Made by a program: the position numbers and the translations under genes. A stretch of 64,000 nucleotides of DNA, taken from Natronorubrum sediminis. GTDB lineage: Archaea; Halobacteriota; Halobacteria; Halobacteriales; Natrialbaceae. The stretch is from positions 1,054,001 to 1,118,000 of the forward strand of contig NZ_FNWL01000001.1 of NCBI RefSeq assembly GCF_900108095.1. The letters run 5' to 3'. This document shows, in pieces, positions 26,494-35,593 of this stretch; positions within the stretch are counted from its first letter, which is position 1, and every line of letters starts with the position of its first letter. The notes under the pieces were generated by a model that saw only the letters and a list, made by a program, of their open reading frames with translations, ran no database searches and was not told where the DNA came from.

Positions 26494-27912
26494 ATGAAGG
26501 AATATCAAACGATCACGGAGATCAGCGGTCCGCTGGTGTTCGCCGAGGTCGACGAACCCGTCGGTTACGACGAGGTCGTCGAAATCGAGACGGAACAGGG
26601 CGAAACGCTGCGCGGTCAGGTGCTGGAATCGAGCGACGGACTCGTCTCGATTCAGGTCTTCGAAGGGACCGGCGGTATCGACCGCAACGCGTCCGTTCGG
26701 TTCCTGGGCGAGACGATGAAGATGCCCGTCACCGAAGACCTGCTCGGACGGGTGCTCGACGGGTCCGGGAATCCGATCGACGGCGGCCCGGAAATCGTCC
26801 CCGACGATCGAATCGACATCGTCGGCGAAGCGATCAATCCCTACTCTCGAGAGTACCCAGAGGAGTTCATCCAGACCGGTGTGTCGTCCATCGACGGCAT
26901 GAACACGCTGGTTCGCGGCCAGAAGCTGCCGATCTTCTCCGGTTCTGGACTGCCACACAACGACCTCGCACTCCAGATCGCCCGTCAGGCGACCGTGCCT
27001 GAAGAGGAAGAAGGCGACGACGAAGACGGGTCGGAGTTCGCAGTCATCTTCGGTGCGATGGGGATTACCCAGGAAGAGGCCAACGAGTTCATGGAAGACT
27101 TCGAGCGCACGGGCGCACTCGAGCGTTCGGTCGTCTTCATGAACCTCGCGGACGACCCAGCCGTCGAGCGCCAGGTCACGCCGCGACTCGTGCTCACCAC
27201 GGCCGAGTACCTCGCCTTCGAGAAGGATTACCACGTGCTGGTCATCCTGACCGACATCACCAACTACTGTGAGGCACTGCGCGAGATCGGTGCCGCACGT
27301 GAGGAGGTTCCGGGCCGACGTGGCTACCCCGGATACATGTACACCGACCTGGCACAGCTCTACGAGCGTGCGGGCCGGATCGAGGGCAAGGAGGGGTCGG
27401 TCACGCAGATTCCGATCCTGACGATGCCTGGTGACGACGACACCCACCCGATTCCGGACCTGACTGGCTACATTACGGAAGGCCAGATTATGATGGATCG
27501 AGACCTCAACAGCCAGGGTATCGAGCCGCCGGTCAACGTTTTGCCATCGCTCTCGCGATTGATGGACGACGGGATCGGCGAGGGCCTGACCCGCGAAGAC
27601 CACGGCGACGTCTCCGACCAGATGTACGCCGCCTACGCGGAGGGGGAGGACCTGCGTGACCTCGTGAACATCGTCGGTCGCGAAGCGCTCAGCGAACGGG
27701 ACAACAAGTTCCTCGACTTCGCCGACCGCTTCGAGACGGAGTTCGTCCAGCAAGGTTACGACAACAACCGCTCCATCGAAGAGACGCTCGAGTTGGGTTG
27801 GGACCTCCTCTCGATGCTTCCGAAGGAGGCACTCAACCGGATCGACGAGGACCTCATCGAAGAACACTACCGCGAAGACGAGGCGGAAGCCGCCGAAGTG
27901 TCCGCCGACTAA
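26494..27912 (+). CDS. atpB: A-type ATP synthase non-catalytic subunit B
   Basis: A 472-residue regulatory subunit. The ATG at 26494 ('[14 protein letters not shown]') lies 2 nt after the atpA stop; an earlier in-frame start would overlap atpA by 64 nt and is rejected. The usual P-loop is replaced by '[20 protein letters not shown]' (about 147-166), as expected for B subunits, which bind nucleotide without hydrolysis. '[20 protein letters not shown]' is well conserved. An acidic stretch '[14 protein letters not shown]' sits at about 169-182. Confidence 0.97.
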   Translation: MKEYQTITEISGPLVFAEVDEPVGYDEVVEIETEQGETLRGQVLESSDGLVSIQVFEGTGGIDRNASVRFLGETMKMPVTEDLLGRVLDGSGNPIDGGPEIVPDDRIDIVGEAINPYSREYPEEFIQTGVSSIDGMNTLVRGQKLPIFSGSGLPHNDLALQIARQATVPEEEEGDDEDGSEFAVIFGAMGITQEEANEFMEDFERTGALERSVVFMNLADDPAVERQVTPRLVLTTAEYLAFEKDYHVLVILTDITNYCEALREIGAAREEVPGRRGYPGYMYTDLAQLYERAGRIEGKEGSVTQIPILTMPGDDDTHPIPDLTGYITEGQIMMDRDLNSQGIEPPVNVLPSLSRLMDDGIGEGLTREDHGDVSDQMYAAYAEGEDLRDLVNIVGREALSERDNKFLDFADRFETEFVQQGYDNNRSIEETLELGWDLLSMLPKEALNRIDEDLIEEHYREDEAEAAEVSAD

Positions 27913-28314
27913 TCGACGCGGGTTCGTCGTTTCAACTTTCTTGCAGCGCTCGAGTAGTTAGGTAGCCGTCGCTAACAGAAATCCGATGTGACAGTATCGA
28001 AGAAGACCCAGACAGGAATGCGGGTACAGCAACCCCTGGCTCAGTCGCTGACGACACTGAATATGGATTCTCGCAGTGGTGTCGTCCGCGTCACGTCATC
28101 GCCGTAACGACAACGAACCGGGGGCGCGTTAGTCGCAGTCTCGTCCGGTGGGTCAGGCGTGCTTCGATTTGCCGTGAGTACTTCGAACAGTCACCGATAT
28201 CACGATCGCGGACTGTTGCATCGACTTGAATCGACACGGGGCAGGTTTCGTCGATTGCAACGGCACCTAACGGACGAAGGGTTTTTCGAGCCGATTGCGA
28301 GACGCTCGAGGCGC
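27913..28314. other. 402-bp region between atpB and the beta-solenoid gene
   Basis: No gene is supported. A frame upstream of 28315 is open on the plus strand for 52 codons but is Arg-rich and unlike the following protein. A minus-strand frame at 28091-28363 overlaps the solenoid signal peptide and has no recognisable features. The region presumably holds the atpB 3' end and a separate promoter for the solenoid gene. Confidence 0.5.
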
Positions 28315-29232
28315 ATGCCAAGAAACACAACTCGCCGCCGGATCGTCGCATTGGCAGGGTCAACTGTGGTTGGACTGGCCGGGACGCTCACGGGAAGTGT
28401 CGGTGCAGCACAATCCGGTACAGAATCCGATCAAGCGCTCGTGATCGACGCCGATACGGACGACGACGTCGACCACACCGGCGATATCGTCGTTCGGCAG
28501 GGGGTCACCGTCGACGGCGATCTCGAGGCGAGCGGTCACGTCGAACTCGAGACGGGGGTTGTCGTAGATGGCGAGGTGATCGCGAATTCGCTAACAGCAG
28601 GGTCGACCGTAGAGTTCGACGACAGCGTCGACGTGAGCGGCGACCTATCGGGCGGAGATAGACTCTATTTCGACGACGACGTGTCGGCTGACGGTGCTGT
28701 CTCAGTCGGCGAGGGGGCCTATTTCGACGACGACATCATCGCGGGGGGAGATATCGACATCGGCGTCGATGGGTACGTCGACGACGAACTCGACAGCGGC
28801 GGAGACGTGACGCTCGATCAGGGTGTCGTCGTCGACAGCGACGTCGACGCGATCCGGGCCGTCGACCTCGCTCGAGGCGGAGAAATCGGCGGAGACATCG
28901 ACGCCGGTGAAACCGTTTCAGTTAGCTCGCAGGCCGAAATCGGTGGCGTGGAAACGGGTGGGGGTATCGAGGCGGGCGACGACGTCTCGTTCGACGACAG
29001 CGTCTCGGCTCTCGGATCGATCGACGTCGGCGACGGCGCGTACTTCGACGACGATATCGAGGGTGGGAGCGACCTGACTCTCGGCGACGATACGACCGTT
29101 GACGACAGTATCGAGGCGACGGGTGACATCGAACTCGGCTCGCAGGGGTACGTCGATGACGACGTCTCCGGCCGAACCGTAACGCTCGGAGCGGGGACGA
29201 CGGTCGATGGTGACGTCGAAGAAGGCTGGTAA
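28315..29232 (+). CDS. Tat-exported acidic beta-solenoid (bactofilin/hexapeptide-like) protein
   Basis: A 305-residue protein. The ATG at 28315 gives a Tat signal 'TTRRRIVALAGSTVVGLAG' (twin Arg followed by a hydrophobic core) ending at about residue 36, 'SVGAAQ'. The rest is an Asp/Gly/Val repeat with units such as 'VSVGEGAYFDDDI' (about 130) and 'DVGDGAYFDDDI' (about 238), 'GDITVxxGxVVDG' and 'SGDLSGGD'. This is the pattern of a left- or right-handed beta-solenoid as in bactofilins and polymer-forming proteins, but exported. There are no cysteines and no clear C-terminal anchor. It sits between atpB and atpD in the same direction. Its role is unknown; a surface or cell-envelope scaffold is inferred. 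Confidence 0.75.
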   Translation: MPRNTTRRRIVALAGSTVVGLAGTLTGSVGAAQSGTESDQALVIDADTDDDVDHTGDIVVRQGVTVDGDLEASGHVELETGVVVDGEVIANSLTAGSTVEFDDSVDVSGDLSGGDRLYFDDDVSADGAVSVGEGAYFDDDIIAGGDIDIGVDGYVDDELDSGGDVTLDQGVVVDSDVDAIRAVDLARGGEIGGDIDAGETVSVSSQAEIGGVETGGGIEAGDDVSFDDSVSALGSIDVGDGAYFDDDIEGGSDLTLGDDTTVDDSIEATGDIELGSQGYVDDDVSGRTVTLGAGTTVDGDVEEGW

Positions 29233-29286
29233 CGATCCAGCCTAAATCGTACTCAGCGATCGATCGCAGGCCACGGTAGTCAACAC

Positions 29287-29300
29287 AACTGTAAACAGTT
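29287..29300 (+). promoter_or_regulatory. Palindrome upstream of atpD
   Basis: AACTG-TAAA-CAGTT is a perfect 5-bp inverted repeat with a 4-nt AT-rich centre, about 31-44 nt before the atpD ATG. It overlaps the place of a TATA box, so it may be the promoter core, an operator, or both. Confidence 0.4.
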
Positions 29301-29330
29301 ATCCGATTGGGAGCGCAACTTCCCCACAAG

Positions 29331-30083
29331 ATGGCCAAGGACGTCAAGCCCACTCGTAAGAACCTGATGGAGATCGAGGATCGGATCGAACTCTCCGAAC
29401 GTGGGCACGGGACACTCGAAAAGAAACGAGACGGGCTGATCATGGAGTTCATGGACATCCTGGACAAGGCCCAGGACGTTCGTGGCGACCTCGCAGACGA
29501 CTACGAGGAAGCTCAAAAGAAGATCAACATGGCTCGAGCGATGGAAGGCGACGTCGCTGTCCGTGGGGCTGCCGCCGCCTTGCAGGAACACCCCGAAATC
29601 ACCACCGAGTCGAAGAATATTATGGGCGTCGTCGTCCCGCAGATCGAATCCTCGCGCGTCTCGAAGAGCCTCGACCAGCGTGGCTACGGGATCATGGGGA
29701 CCTCCGCTCGCATCGACGAGGCCGCCGAATCATACGAGGACCTCCTCGAGAGCATCATCCTCGCCGCGGAAGTCGAAACGGCGATGAAAAAGATGCTCCG
29801 GGAGATCGAGACGACGAAGCGACGCGTCAACGCTCTCGAGTTCAAACTCCTGCCCGACCTCTACGAGAACCAGGAGTACATCGAACAGAAACTCGAGGAA
29901 CAAGAGCGCGAGGAGACGTTCCGGCTGAAGAAGATCAAAGAGAAGAAAGAACAGCAGGAAAAAGAAGCCCAGGAAGCCGAAGCTGCGGCCGAGGCGGAGG
30001 CTGAAGCGAATGCGGAAGATACGGGCACGGCTGAACCGGATATGGAACAGTCGACTGCCGGTGGCGTTCCGGGCGGCGACTGA
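29331..30083 (+). CDS. atpD: A-type ATP synthase subunit D (central stalk)
   Basis: A 250-residue subunit D, the central rotor shaft. The ATG at 29331 gives '[20 protein letters not shown]', the family N-terminus; an in-frame start 8 codons upstream is rejected. Long helices at both ends form the shaft ('[20 protein letters not shown]' and '[20 protein letters not shown]'). The C-terminal tail is acidic and Ala/Glu-rich ('[19 protein letters not shown]'). It is separated from atpB by the solenoid gene and has its own likely promoter. Confidence 0.95.
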   Translation: MAKDVKPTRKNLMEIEDRIELSERGHGTLEKKRDGLIMEFMDILDKAQDVRGDLADDYEEAQKKINMARAMEGDVAVRGAAAALQEHPEITTESKNIMGVVVPQIESSRVSKSLDQRGYGIMGTSARIDEAAESYEDLLESIILAAEVETAMKKMLREIETTKRRVNALEFKLLPDLYENQEYIEQKLEEQEREETFRLKKIKEKKEQQEKEAQEAEAAAEAEAEANAEDTGTAEPDMEQSTAGGVPGGD

Positions 30084-30118
30084 TTTCGAACCCCGTATTC
30101 ACTCTTCTCTCTCGTCCG

Positions 30119-30511
30119 ATGACCTGTCCAACGTGTTCCTCACCGACGGTAGCTGTCGAAGTCCCAGAAAGCTATCGTGAGTACGCACCGGAACGATCGG
30201 CGACAGTGGCGATCTGTACGCACTGTCTCACCGTCGAGTCGGCGGAAGGCGGCGACCCGGACCCGAATTTCACAGCCATCAGCGACGCGCTTCCATCGAA
30301 CGCAGACGCGGCGATCCCGCTCGTGCTCGCGATCGATCGCTGTGACTCGCTCGTGACGAATCGAAGCGCCATCGAGGAGTTACTCGAGGCCGTCGAGCGA
30401 GAAGGAACGGACCCGTTGTTGGTCTGGGATCGACTCAGTCGCGACCCCGAACTAGAGCCGACGGTCGACCTCGAGCGACGGCGACACCAACTCGAGCAAT
30501 TGCTGTACTGA
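30119..30511 (+). CDS. DUF6276 family protein
   Basis: A 130-residue haloarchaeal protein. It begins 'MTCPTCSSPTVAVEVPESYR' and has a second pair 'ICTHC' (about residues 31-35), so four cysteines form a zinc-ribbon-like knuckle pair. 'DAAIPLVLAIDRCDSLVTNR' (about 64-83) and a helical C-terminus follow. It matches the uncharacterised DUF6276 family. It is 35 bp behind atpD, possibly on the same transcript. Confidence 0.8.
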   Translation: MTCPTCSSPTVAVEVPESYREYAPERSATVAICTHCLTVESAEGGDPDPNFTAISDALPSNADAAIPLVLAIDRCDSLVTNRSAIEELLEAVEREGTDPLLVWDRLSRDPELEPTVDLERRRHQLEQLLY

Positions 30512-30566
30512 CACCTGCTGCTCGTCCATGAACGAACGACGCGAAAACAGCCACAATCGTTGAGTG

Positions 30567-30965
30567 CTACTTTCCAGTCGGCTTCACGTTGTTGCTGACG
30601 GCCTGTTTGACCTGCAACGCGGCGCTGGCGGCCAATCCGCGAGCGACCTCGTTTCGCTCGTCCGCCGTGATGAGATCGTCTTCGGTAGCGACGTCCTCGA
30701 GGTCGGGGGTAAACCCGGCGCTGACGGCGTGGCCGATCGGTGGCCGGACGGCGACGGTGACCTGCGGGCCGGACATCCCGCTCGTAATATCCGAGTCGAC
30801 GACGTATTCACTCGGGAGGAACTCGCGCGTGCGAGCGGCGATCCGCGAGACGTCACGGTGGAGAAGTCGCTTTTGATCTCTCGAGAGTTCAGGAACGTCC
30901 GCCGCGGCACGCTGACCAGCACCCGTTTCTCCCGGCAGTCCTGCGTACGGCGTATTTCCGTTCAT
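30567..30965 (-). CDS. DUF5811 family protein
   Basis: A 132-residue conserved haloarchaeal protein. The ATG at 30965 gives 'MNGNTPYAGLPGETGAGQRA'; a longer frame adds 13 residues. The middle is alpha/beta ('EYVVDSDITSGMSGPQVTVA'), and the C-terminus ('ARGLAASAALQVKQAVSNNV') is helical. No catalytic motif is visible and function is unknown. It converges with the DUF6276 gene and precedes nothing on its own strand for 55 bp. Confidence 0.8.
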   Translation of the reverse strand: MNGNTPYAGLPGETGAGQRAAADVPELSRDQKRLLHRDVSRIAARTREFLPSEYVVDSDITSGMSGPQVTVAVRPPIGHAVSAGFTPDLEDVATEDDLITADERNEVARGLAASAALQVKQAVSNNVKPTGK

Positions 30966-31060
30966 GAGAAGTGTGTACCTGATAGCAACGGGACGGCAGG
31001 TCAAAAGGATTCGCCTTCGGACAATCTCGAGAGACCTGGAGAGAACGCGTGCGCGTGCAG

Positions 31061-31540
31061 TTAACAGATTGGTTCGCTCTCGCCGTAGACGGCCAGGACG
31101 AGCGCCGTCGTGTGTTCTCCCGGTTTCGCCTGAATGCTCTCGGTGGCGACCTGTGTGTCCGCGAACTCCCAGTCGCGAAGCTCCTGTCCGGCCGCTAACC
31201 CCTCGAGAACGCGCCGTTCGACGTCCTCCGAGTCGGTTTCACCCGACGTTTCGTAGAACAGCCCGGGTCCGTTCTCGACCGATTGGGACCACGCGAGCGC
31301 CGCACTCGCGCGGCCTGGTCCAGCGACAGTGGCTCGTGCTTCGACGACAGTCAGTCGTTCGCCGGCAGGACCGAGGTCGGGTGCCGTGCCGACGGCTTCG
31401 ACGTGGGTGTCGGCCGGAATGACGGAGGAAACCGAGACGAGATTGTAGTTCTCGACGCCGGCGTCAGCGAGTGCGGCGTCGTAGGACGACATCGCCGTCG
31501 GGGCCGATGCGACCCCCCAGACGATTCGAATCGTGCTCAT
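31061..31540 (-). CDS. pdaD: Pyruvoyl-dependent arginine decarboxylase
   Basis: A 159-residue proenzyme that cleaves itself to make a pyruvoyl group. 'YNLVSVSSVIPADTHVE' (about 32-48) contains the Ser38-Ser39 self-cleavage site by homology with the Methanocaldococcus enzyme. The product agmatine is needed in archaea for agmatidine at the wobble base of tRNA-Ile2 and for polyamine synthesis. The C-terminal 'STQVATESIQAKPGEHTTALVLA' segment (shown in part) is also family-typical. It lies downstream of PAN on the same strand but 216 bp away, with a hairpin between. Confidence 0.92.
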   Translation of the reverse strand: MSTIRIVWGVASAPTAMSSYDAALADAGVENYNLVSVSSVIPADTHVEAVGTAPDLGPAGERLTVVEARATVAGPGRASAALAWSQSVENGPGLFYETSGETDSEDVERRVLEGLAAGQELRDWEFADTQVATESIQAKPGEHTTALVLAVYGESEPIC

Positions 31541-31685
31541 GGTTGTTCTCGGGACCGGACGGCGTAAGGGCTTGCGGTACAGCGTCGTCGCTCGAGCCCC
31601 GACGGTAATCGATTCGTGACCACGAGCGAGACCGACGGTCGAACGAGCGGGCCGACGACCGATGAACTAGAGGCCCCTCGCTGTC

Positions 31686-31706
31686 CGAGAGAACTTTGCT
31701 CTCTCG
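31686..31706 (-). terminator. Hairpin between pan and pdaD
   Basis: CGAGAGA, loop of 7 nt, TCTCTCG: a perfect 7-bp stem about 50-70 nt behind the PAN stop on the minus strand. An AT-rich 'CAAAATC' lies on one side. It probably separates the pan and pdaD transcripts. Confidence 0.4.
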
Positions 31707-31756
31707 AGATTTTGCCAAGGACGGCCTTCGGCGACCCGCAGAGCAAAACTTTGGTC

Positions 31757-32989
31757 TTACTGGTAGAAGTAGCCCGCAGACGAGATAACGTCACTCGAGT
31801 CGTCGTCTTCGATCTTCTCGATGGCGTTGAGGAAGTCTTCGTGGTGGACCTCCTCGCGGTCGTTGCGGATAGCGAACATGCCAGCCTCGGTCGTGAGACT
31901 CTCGATTTCGGCCCCGGAGTAGCCGTCGGTTTCCTCGGCGAGGTCGTCGAAATCGACCTCGTCGTCGACGTTCATGCCGCGCGTGTGGATCTGGAGGATC
32001 TGCTCCCGACCTTCCTGGTCGGCTTCGGGGACTTCGATGAGACGATCGAAGCGCCCGGGTCGGAGGATGGCGCGATCGAGCATGTCGAAGCGGTTCGTGG
32101 CGGCAATGATGCGAATCTCGCCTCGAGCGTCGAAGCCGTCCATCTCGCTGAGGAGTTGCATCATCGTCCGCTGGACTTCGGCGTCTCCCGACGTCTTCGA
32201 CTCCGTTCGCGTCGTTGCGATGGCGTCGATTTCGTCGATGAAGATGATTGCCGGTTCACGTTCGCGAGCCATCTCGAAGAGGTCCCGGACGAGTCGCGAG
32301 CCCTCACCGATGAACTTCCGGACGAGTTCCGAGCCGGCCATCTTGATGAACGTCGCGTTGGTCTCGTTGGCGACGGCTTTGGCGAGCATCGTCTTCCCGG
32401 TCCCTGGCGGTCCGTGGAGGAGCACGCCACTCGGTGGTTCGATGCCGACGTCCTCGAACAGTTCAGGTTCGGCGAGGGGCTGTTCGACGGCCTCGCGAAC
32501 TTCGCGAATCTGTTCGTCGATGCCGCCGATCTCTCCGTAGGTGACTTGTGGTCGCTCGGAGATTTCCATCGACTGCGCTCGCGCGTCGGTTTCGGCGTCA
32601 AGGATCGTCTGTACTGCAAACGAGTCGTTGACCGCGACGCGGTCGCCGGCTTCGAGTCGCTCGAGCATCCGCGGGGAGACGTCGGTCAACACCTCCTGGT
32701 TGTTGCCGTGTTGTTTGACGACGACTTCGTCGTTGTCGAGTACGTCCTCGACGGTCGCGATGTACAGCGAGGAGCCTTTGAGCGTCTCGTTTTCGCGTTC
32801 GACGCGGTCGACGCGCTCTCGCAGTTGCTCGCGGCGGTCTTGGGCCTGTTCGAGCTGGGAAGCGAGTTGCTCGTTGACGTCCACGAGGTCCGAGAAGTGC
32901 CCGTGGAGCGCCTCGAGCCGTTCGCTGTCGGGGAGATCCGGATCGATATCGCGGTGAGGTCGGTCTGGGATAGACGGGCTTCGAGACAT
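31757..32989 (-). CDS. pan: Proteasome-activating nucleotidase (PAN)
   Basis: A 410-residue AAA ATPase that unfolds substrates for the 20S proteasome. The ATG at 32989 is chosen; the upstream open frame is basic and not conserved. It has an N-terminal coiled coil (about 30-70), an OB domain (about 75-135), Walker A GPPGTGKT (193-200), Walker B 'IIFIDEID' (248-255), sensor 'IIAATNRFD' and the 'RPGRFDR' finger. The protein ends in F-Y-Q, the HbYX motif that docks into the proteasome alpha ring. Haloarchaea often have two PANs; this one cannot be assigned to A or B with certainty. Confidence 0.95.
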   Translation of the reverse strand: MSRSPSIPDRPHRDIDPDLPDSERLEALHGHFSDLVDVNEQLASQLEQAQDRREQLRERVDRVERENETLKGSSLYIATVEDVLDNDEVVVKQHGNNQEVLTDVSPRMLERLEAGDRVAVNDSFAVQTILDAETDARAQSMEISERPQVTYGEIGGIDEQIREVREAVEQPLAEPELFEDVGIEPPSGVLLHGPPGTGKTMLAKAVANETNATFIKMAGSELVRKFIGEGSRLVRDLFEMAREREPAIIFIDEIDAIATTRTESKTSGDAEVQRTMMQLLSEMDGFDARGEIRIIAATNRFDMLDRAILRPGRFDRLIEVPEADQEGREQILQIHTRGMNVDDEVDFDDLAEETDGYSGAEIESLTTEAGMFAIRNDREEVHHEDFLNAIEKIEDDDSSDVISSAGYFYQ

Positions 32990-33123
32990 CCTGACGTGCA
33001 CCGGTAAGTTCCCGACGATAAATGTGCCTTTGGGTCGCGGATGGTTTTCAACGATCAGTTGTACTGGCAGTGAGCACCTCGAGCGGTGGATAAAACCTCG
33101 AGTTTGGTGCCGCCGAAGCGGCG

Positions 33124-33465
33124 TCACTCACAGGAGTACGTCGGTGAACTCTCGAGTTCTTCGACGGTCATGTCTTCGGGGTCGTCGTATCCGCAATCGA
33201 GTTCGGCGTCGGATTCGTCGGCTTCGCAGGTCGTGCTACGGATATTGTTGAGGTGGGAGCCGCCGACGATAGTGTGACAGTAGCAGGTTTCAGCCGGGCC
33301 ACACTCGCTCGCTTCGGCCGCTGTACACTCGCAGTTGACTGCGGTTGCTGAGGACGACGCCCCAGCAATTCCTGCGACGGAGGCGACACTGACCGCCGTC
33401 GCTCTCAGTACTCGACGTCTGTTTACCGTTGGTTCGCCGCGCCGATCTGATTGGTCATCAGACAT
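33124..33465 (-). CDS. Tat-exported small eight-cysteine protein
   Basis: A 113-residue protein. The ATG at 33465 is preferred to a GTG three codons upstream. A Tat signal 'NRRRVLRATAVSVASVAGIA' (about 15-34) with a likely cleavage after 'SSATA' leaves a mature chain of about 71 residues with eight cysteines: C-x-C, C, C-x-C, C, C, C. It is acidic and ends 'SSPTYSCE'. The even cysteine number suggests disulfides or bound metal outside the cell. I do not recognise the family. The layout (Tat signal, short Cys-rich mature part) recalls halocin precursors, but the sequence is not like halocin C8. The upstream DNA is AT-rich with a good TATA box. Confidence 0.7.
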   Translation of the reverse strand: MSDDQSDRRGEPTVNRRRVLRATAVSVASVAGIAGASSSATAVNCECTAAEASECGPAETCYCHTIVGGSHLNNIRSTTCEADESDAELDCGYDDPEDMTVEELESSPTYSCE

Positions 33466-33489
33466 GTGTTCCACGTTAATACGTCACTA

Positions 33490-33503
33490 GTATTTATATT
33501 TAC
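33490..33503 (-). promoter_or_regulatory. TATA-like box of the eight-cysteine protein gene
   Basis: On the minus strand the sequence reads GTAAATATAAATAC, the strongest TATA-like core in this part of the window, centred about 31 nt before the ATG at 33465. A further AT-rich patch (CCTATTTTTTGGAG, 33522-33540) lies upstream. Confidence 0.55.
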
Positions 33504-33696
33504 TGTCGCACTCGATTATCCAACCTATTTTTTGGAGATTTGATTCCCCGACTCAGGTACTTTATCGGGACGAAATTTCGACTGACAACGAATCGGGGGC
33601 TGGTGCTCACGCAGGAGACGAGTCACGGTTAGCGTTAGTCGAGCGGTCGAGTTGAGACGGCGTCGAGTAGTCGAGACCGGTCTCTAAGGAGCCCGA

Positions 33697-35508
33697 TTAC
33701 TCGAGCAGTTGCTCCAACTCCTGGAGTCGCTCCCCGTACGTCTCGAGCGCGCGATCGATGGGATCGGACGTGCTCATGTCGACGCCGGCGATCCGGAGCA
33801 ATTCGAGGGGATACTCGCGAGAGCCCTGTCGGAGGAACTCGAGGTAGTCCTCGGCGGCGTCGCGGTTCGGGTCGCTTCCGGGGCCGTCGGGGAGCACGTC
33901 GTCGACGATGGCGAGTGCGGCGGAGATGCCGGTCGCGTACTGGTAGACGTAGAACGCGCGGTAGAAGTGGGGAATACGCATCCACTCGCGAGCGATGCGG
34001 TCGTCGATGACGGCGGGTTCGTAGTACGCTTCTTTGAGTCCGCGATAGACCTCGTCGAGTCGGTCTGCCGTGAGGGGCTCTCCAGTCTCTTCGAGTCGGT
34101 GTGCTTCGTGTTCGAACTCGGCGAAGAGCGTCTGTCGGTAGAGCGTCGAGCGGACGCGTTCTGCGAACTCGTTGAGAACGTGCGTGCGGAACTCGGGGTC
34201 GTCGACGGTCTCGAGGAGGTGATTCGTCAGCAGGGCCTCGTTGACCGTGCTGGCGACCTCGGCGACGAAGATTTCGTAGTTCGAGTAGATGAAGGGCTGT
34301 TCGTCTTTCGTCAACTGAGAGTGCATCGAGTGGCCGAGTTCGTGTGCCAGTGTGTACATCGAGGAGATGTCGTCCTGATAGTTCATCAGGATGAACGGCT
34401 GGGTGTCGTAGGTGCCACCGGAGTACGCGCCGGATTGTTTGCCCTCGTTCTCGTAGACGTCGACCCAGCGCGACTCGAGGCCCTCGGCGACACGAGATTG
34501 GTACTCCTCGCCGAGTGGTTCGAGTGCCTCGACGACGTACTCACTCGCCTGCTCGTACTCGAGGTCGGGGCTCTCGCCGCCAGTGACGGGCATGTAGACG
34601 TCCCACATCTGAAGGTCGTCAACCTCGAGTGCCTGGCGCTTGAGTTCGGCGTGGCGGTGGAGTTTGTCGAGGTTGTCGTTGACGCTGTCGACGAGCGTGT
34701 CGTAGACGTCGACGGGAACGTTCGGACCGTCGAGGGCGGCCTCGCGGGCGGTGTCGTAGTTGCGAGCCTGTGCCATCTTGACATCGGCCTTGACGCTGTT
34801 CTTGTAGGACGAAGCGACCGTATTGCGAACGTCGCTCCACTCGTCGAAGTAGGCCTCGTAGACCGTCTGGCGGAACTCCCGCTCCGGTCGTTTGAGCAGG
34901 TTCGTGAGGTTGCTCTGGGTGATCTCGATCGCCTCGCCCGAGGGATCTTCGACCGTCGGGAACGACATGTCCGCGTTCGATAGCATGGTGTACACTTCGC
35001 CCGTCGCACCAGTGACCTCGCTCAGGTCGGCCAGCAGGGCCTCGACCTCCGCCGAGCGCGTGTGCGGTTTCATCCGCAGAATGTCGTCGACGTAGTGATC
35101 GTAGGTCTCGAGAGCGGGTTCGGACCCGGCCATCGACTCGAATTCCTCGCGAGTCAACTCCTGGAGTTCCGGTTCGATGAACGACGCCGCGGACTGGGCG
35201 TCGGCTGCGAGCGATTGTGCGCGTGCAGTCAGGGCCTGGTACTGTTGATTCGTCGTATCTTCGTCGCGACGCATGCGAGCGTAGGAGGCGACCATTGCTA
35301 CCTCGCGCATGACGTCGTCACGGAGTTCGAAGACCTCGAGGAGGGTACTCTCGTCGTCAGTCGTCTGGCCCTCGTAGGCGGCGAGGTCGTCGACGCGCTC
35401 GGCGACCGATTCGTACGCGGTCTCCCACTCCTCGTCGGAGGCGTAGATACTCTCGAGATCCCAGGTATCGGCCTCGTCTACTGCAGATCGTTCGGGAACG
35501 GAACTCAT
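33697..35508 (-). CDS. pepF: Oligoendopeptidase F (M3 family)
   Basis: A 603-residue zinc endopeptidase of short peptides, probably cytoplasmic. The ATG at 35508 ('MSSVPERSAVDEADTWDLES') is chosen; the longer frame adds 22 residues. The active site HELGH is at residues 389-393 in 'TLAHELGHSMHSQ', with the third ligand Glu in the next helix ('FVAEVASTVNEALL'). 'YSGGTYDTQPFILMNY' and 'VAEVASTVNEAL' are typical of PepF. It is divergent from the M28 peptidase gene, 85 bp apart. Confidence 0.94.
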   Translation of the reverse strand: MSSVPERSAVDEADTWDLESIYASDEEWETAYESVAERVDDLAAYEGQTTDDESTLLEVFELRDDVMREVAMVASYARMRRDEDTTNQQYQALTARAQSLAADAQSAASFIEPELQELTREEFESMAGSEPALETYDHYVDDILRMKPHTRSAEVEALLADLSEVTGATGEVYTMLSNADMSFPTVEDPSGEAIEITQSNLTNLLKRPEREFRQTVYEAYFDEWSDVRNTVASSYKNSVKADVKMAQARNYDTAREAALDGPNVPVDVYDTLVDSVNDNLDKLHRHAELKRQALEVDDLQMWDVYMPVTGGESPDLEYEQASEYVVEALEPLGEEYQSRVAEGLESRWVDVYENEGKQSGAYSGGTYDTQPFILMNYQDDISSMYTLAHELGHSMHSQLTKDEQPFIYSNYEIFVAEVASTVNEALLTNHLLETVDDPEFRTHVLNEFAERVRSTLYRQTLFAEFEHEAHRLEETGEPLTADRLDEVYRGLKEAYYEPAVIDDRIAREWMRIPHFYRAFYVYQYATGISAALAIVDDVLPDGPGSDPNRDAAEDYLEFLRQGSREYPLELLRIAGVDMSTSDPIDRALETYGERLQELEQLLE

Positions 35509-35593
35509 ACCTCGGCTATTGAAGGCGAGGTGGTAAAATATGTCGGCAGCGGCCCAGCCCGACGCATAACTCACTCGAGCACGAAGGAAGCGT

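Noticed and set aside
28091-28363. Minus-strand 90-codon frame before the beta-solenoid gene
   Set aside because: Overlaps the clear Tat signal of the solenoid gene and shows no domain or helix; composition looks like chance in GC-rich DNA.
33522-33545. ATTTTTTGGAGATTTGATT as a fourth gene-end repeat
   Set aside because: Similar T-tract spacing, but the flanking GAGCGAGCGG block is missing and it lies in a promoter region, not behind a stop codon.
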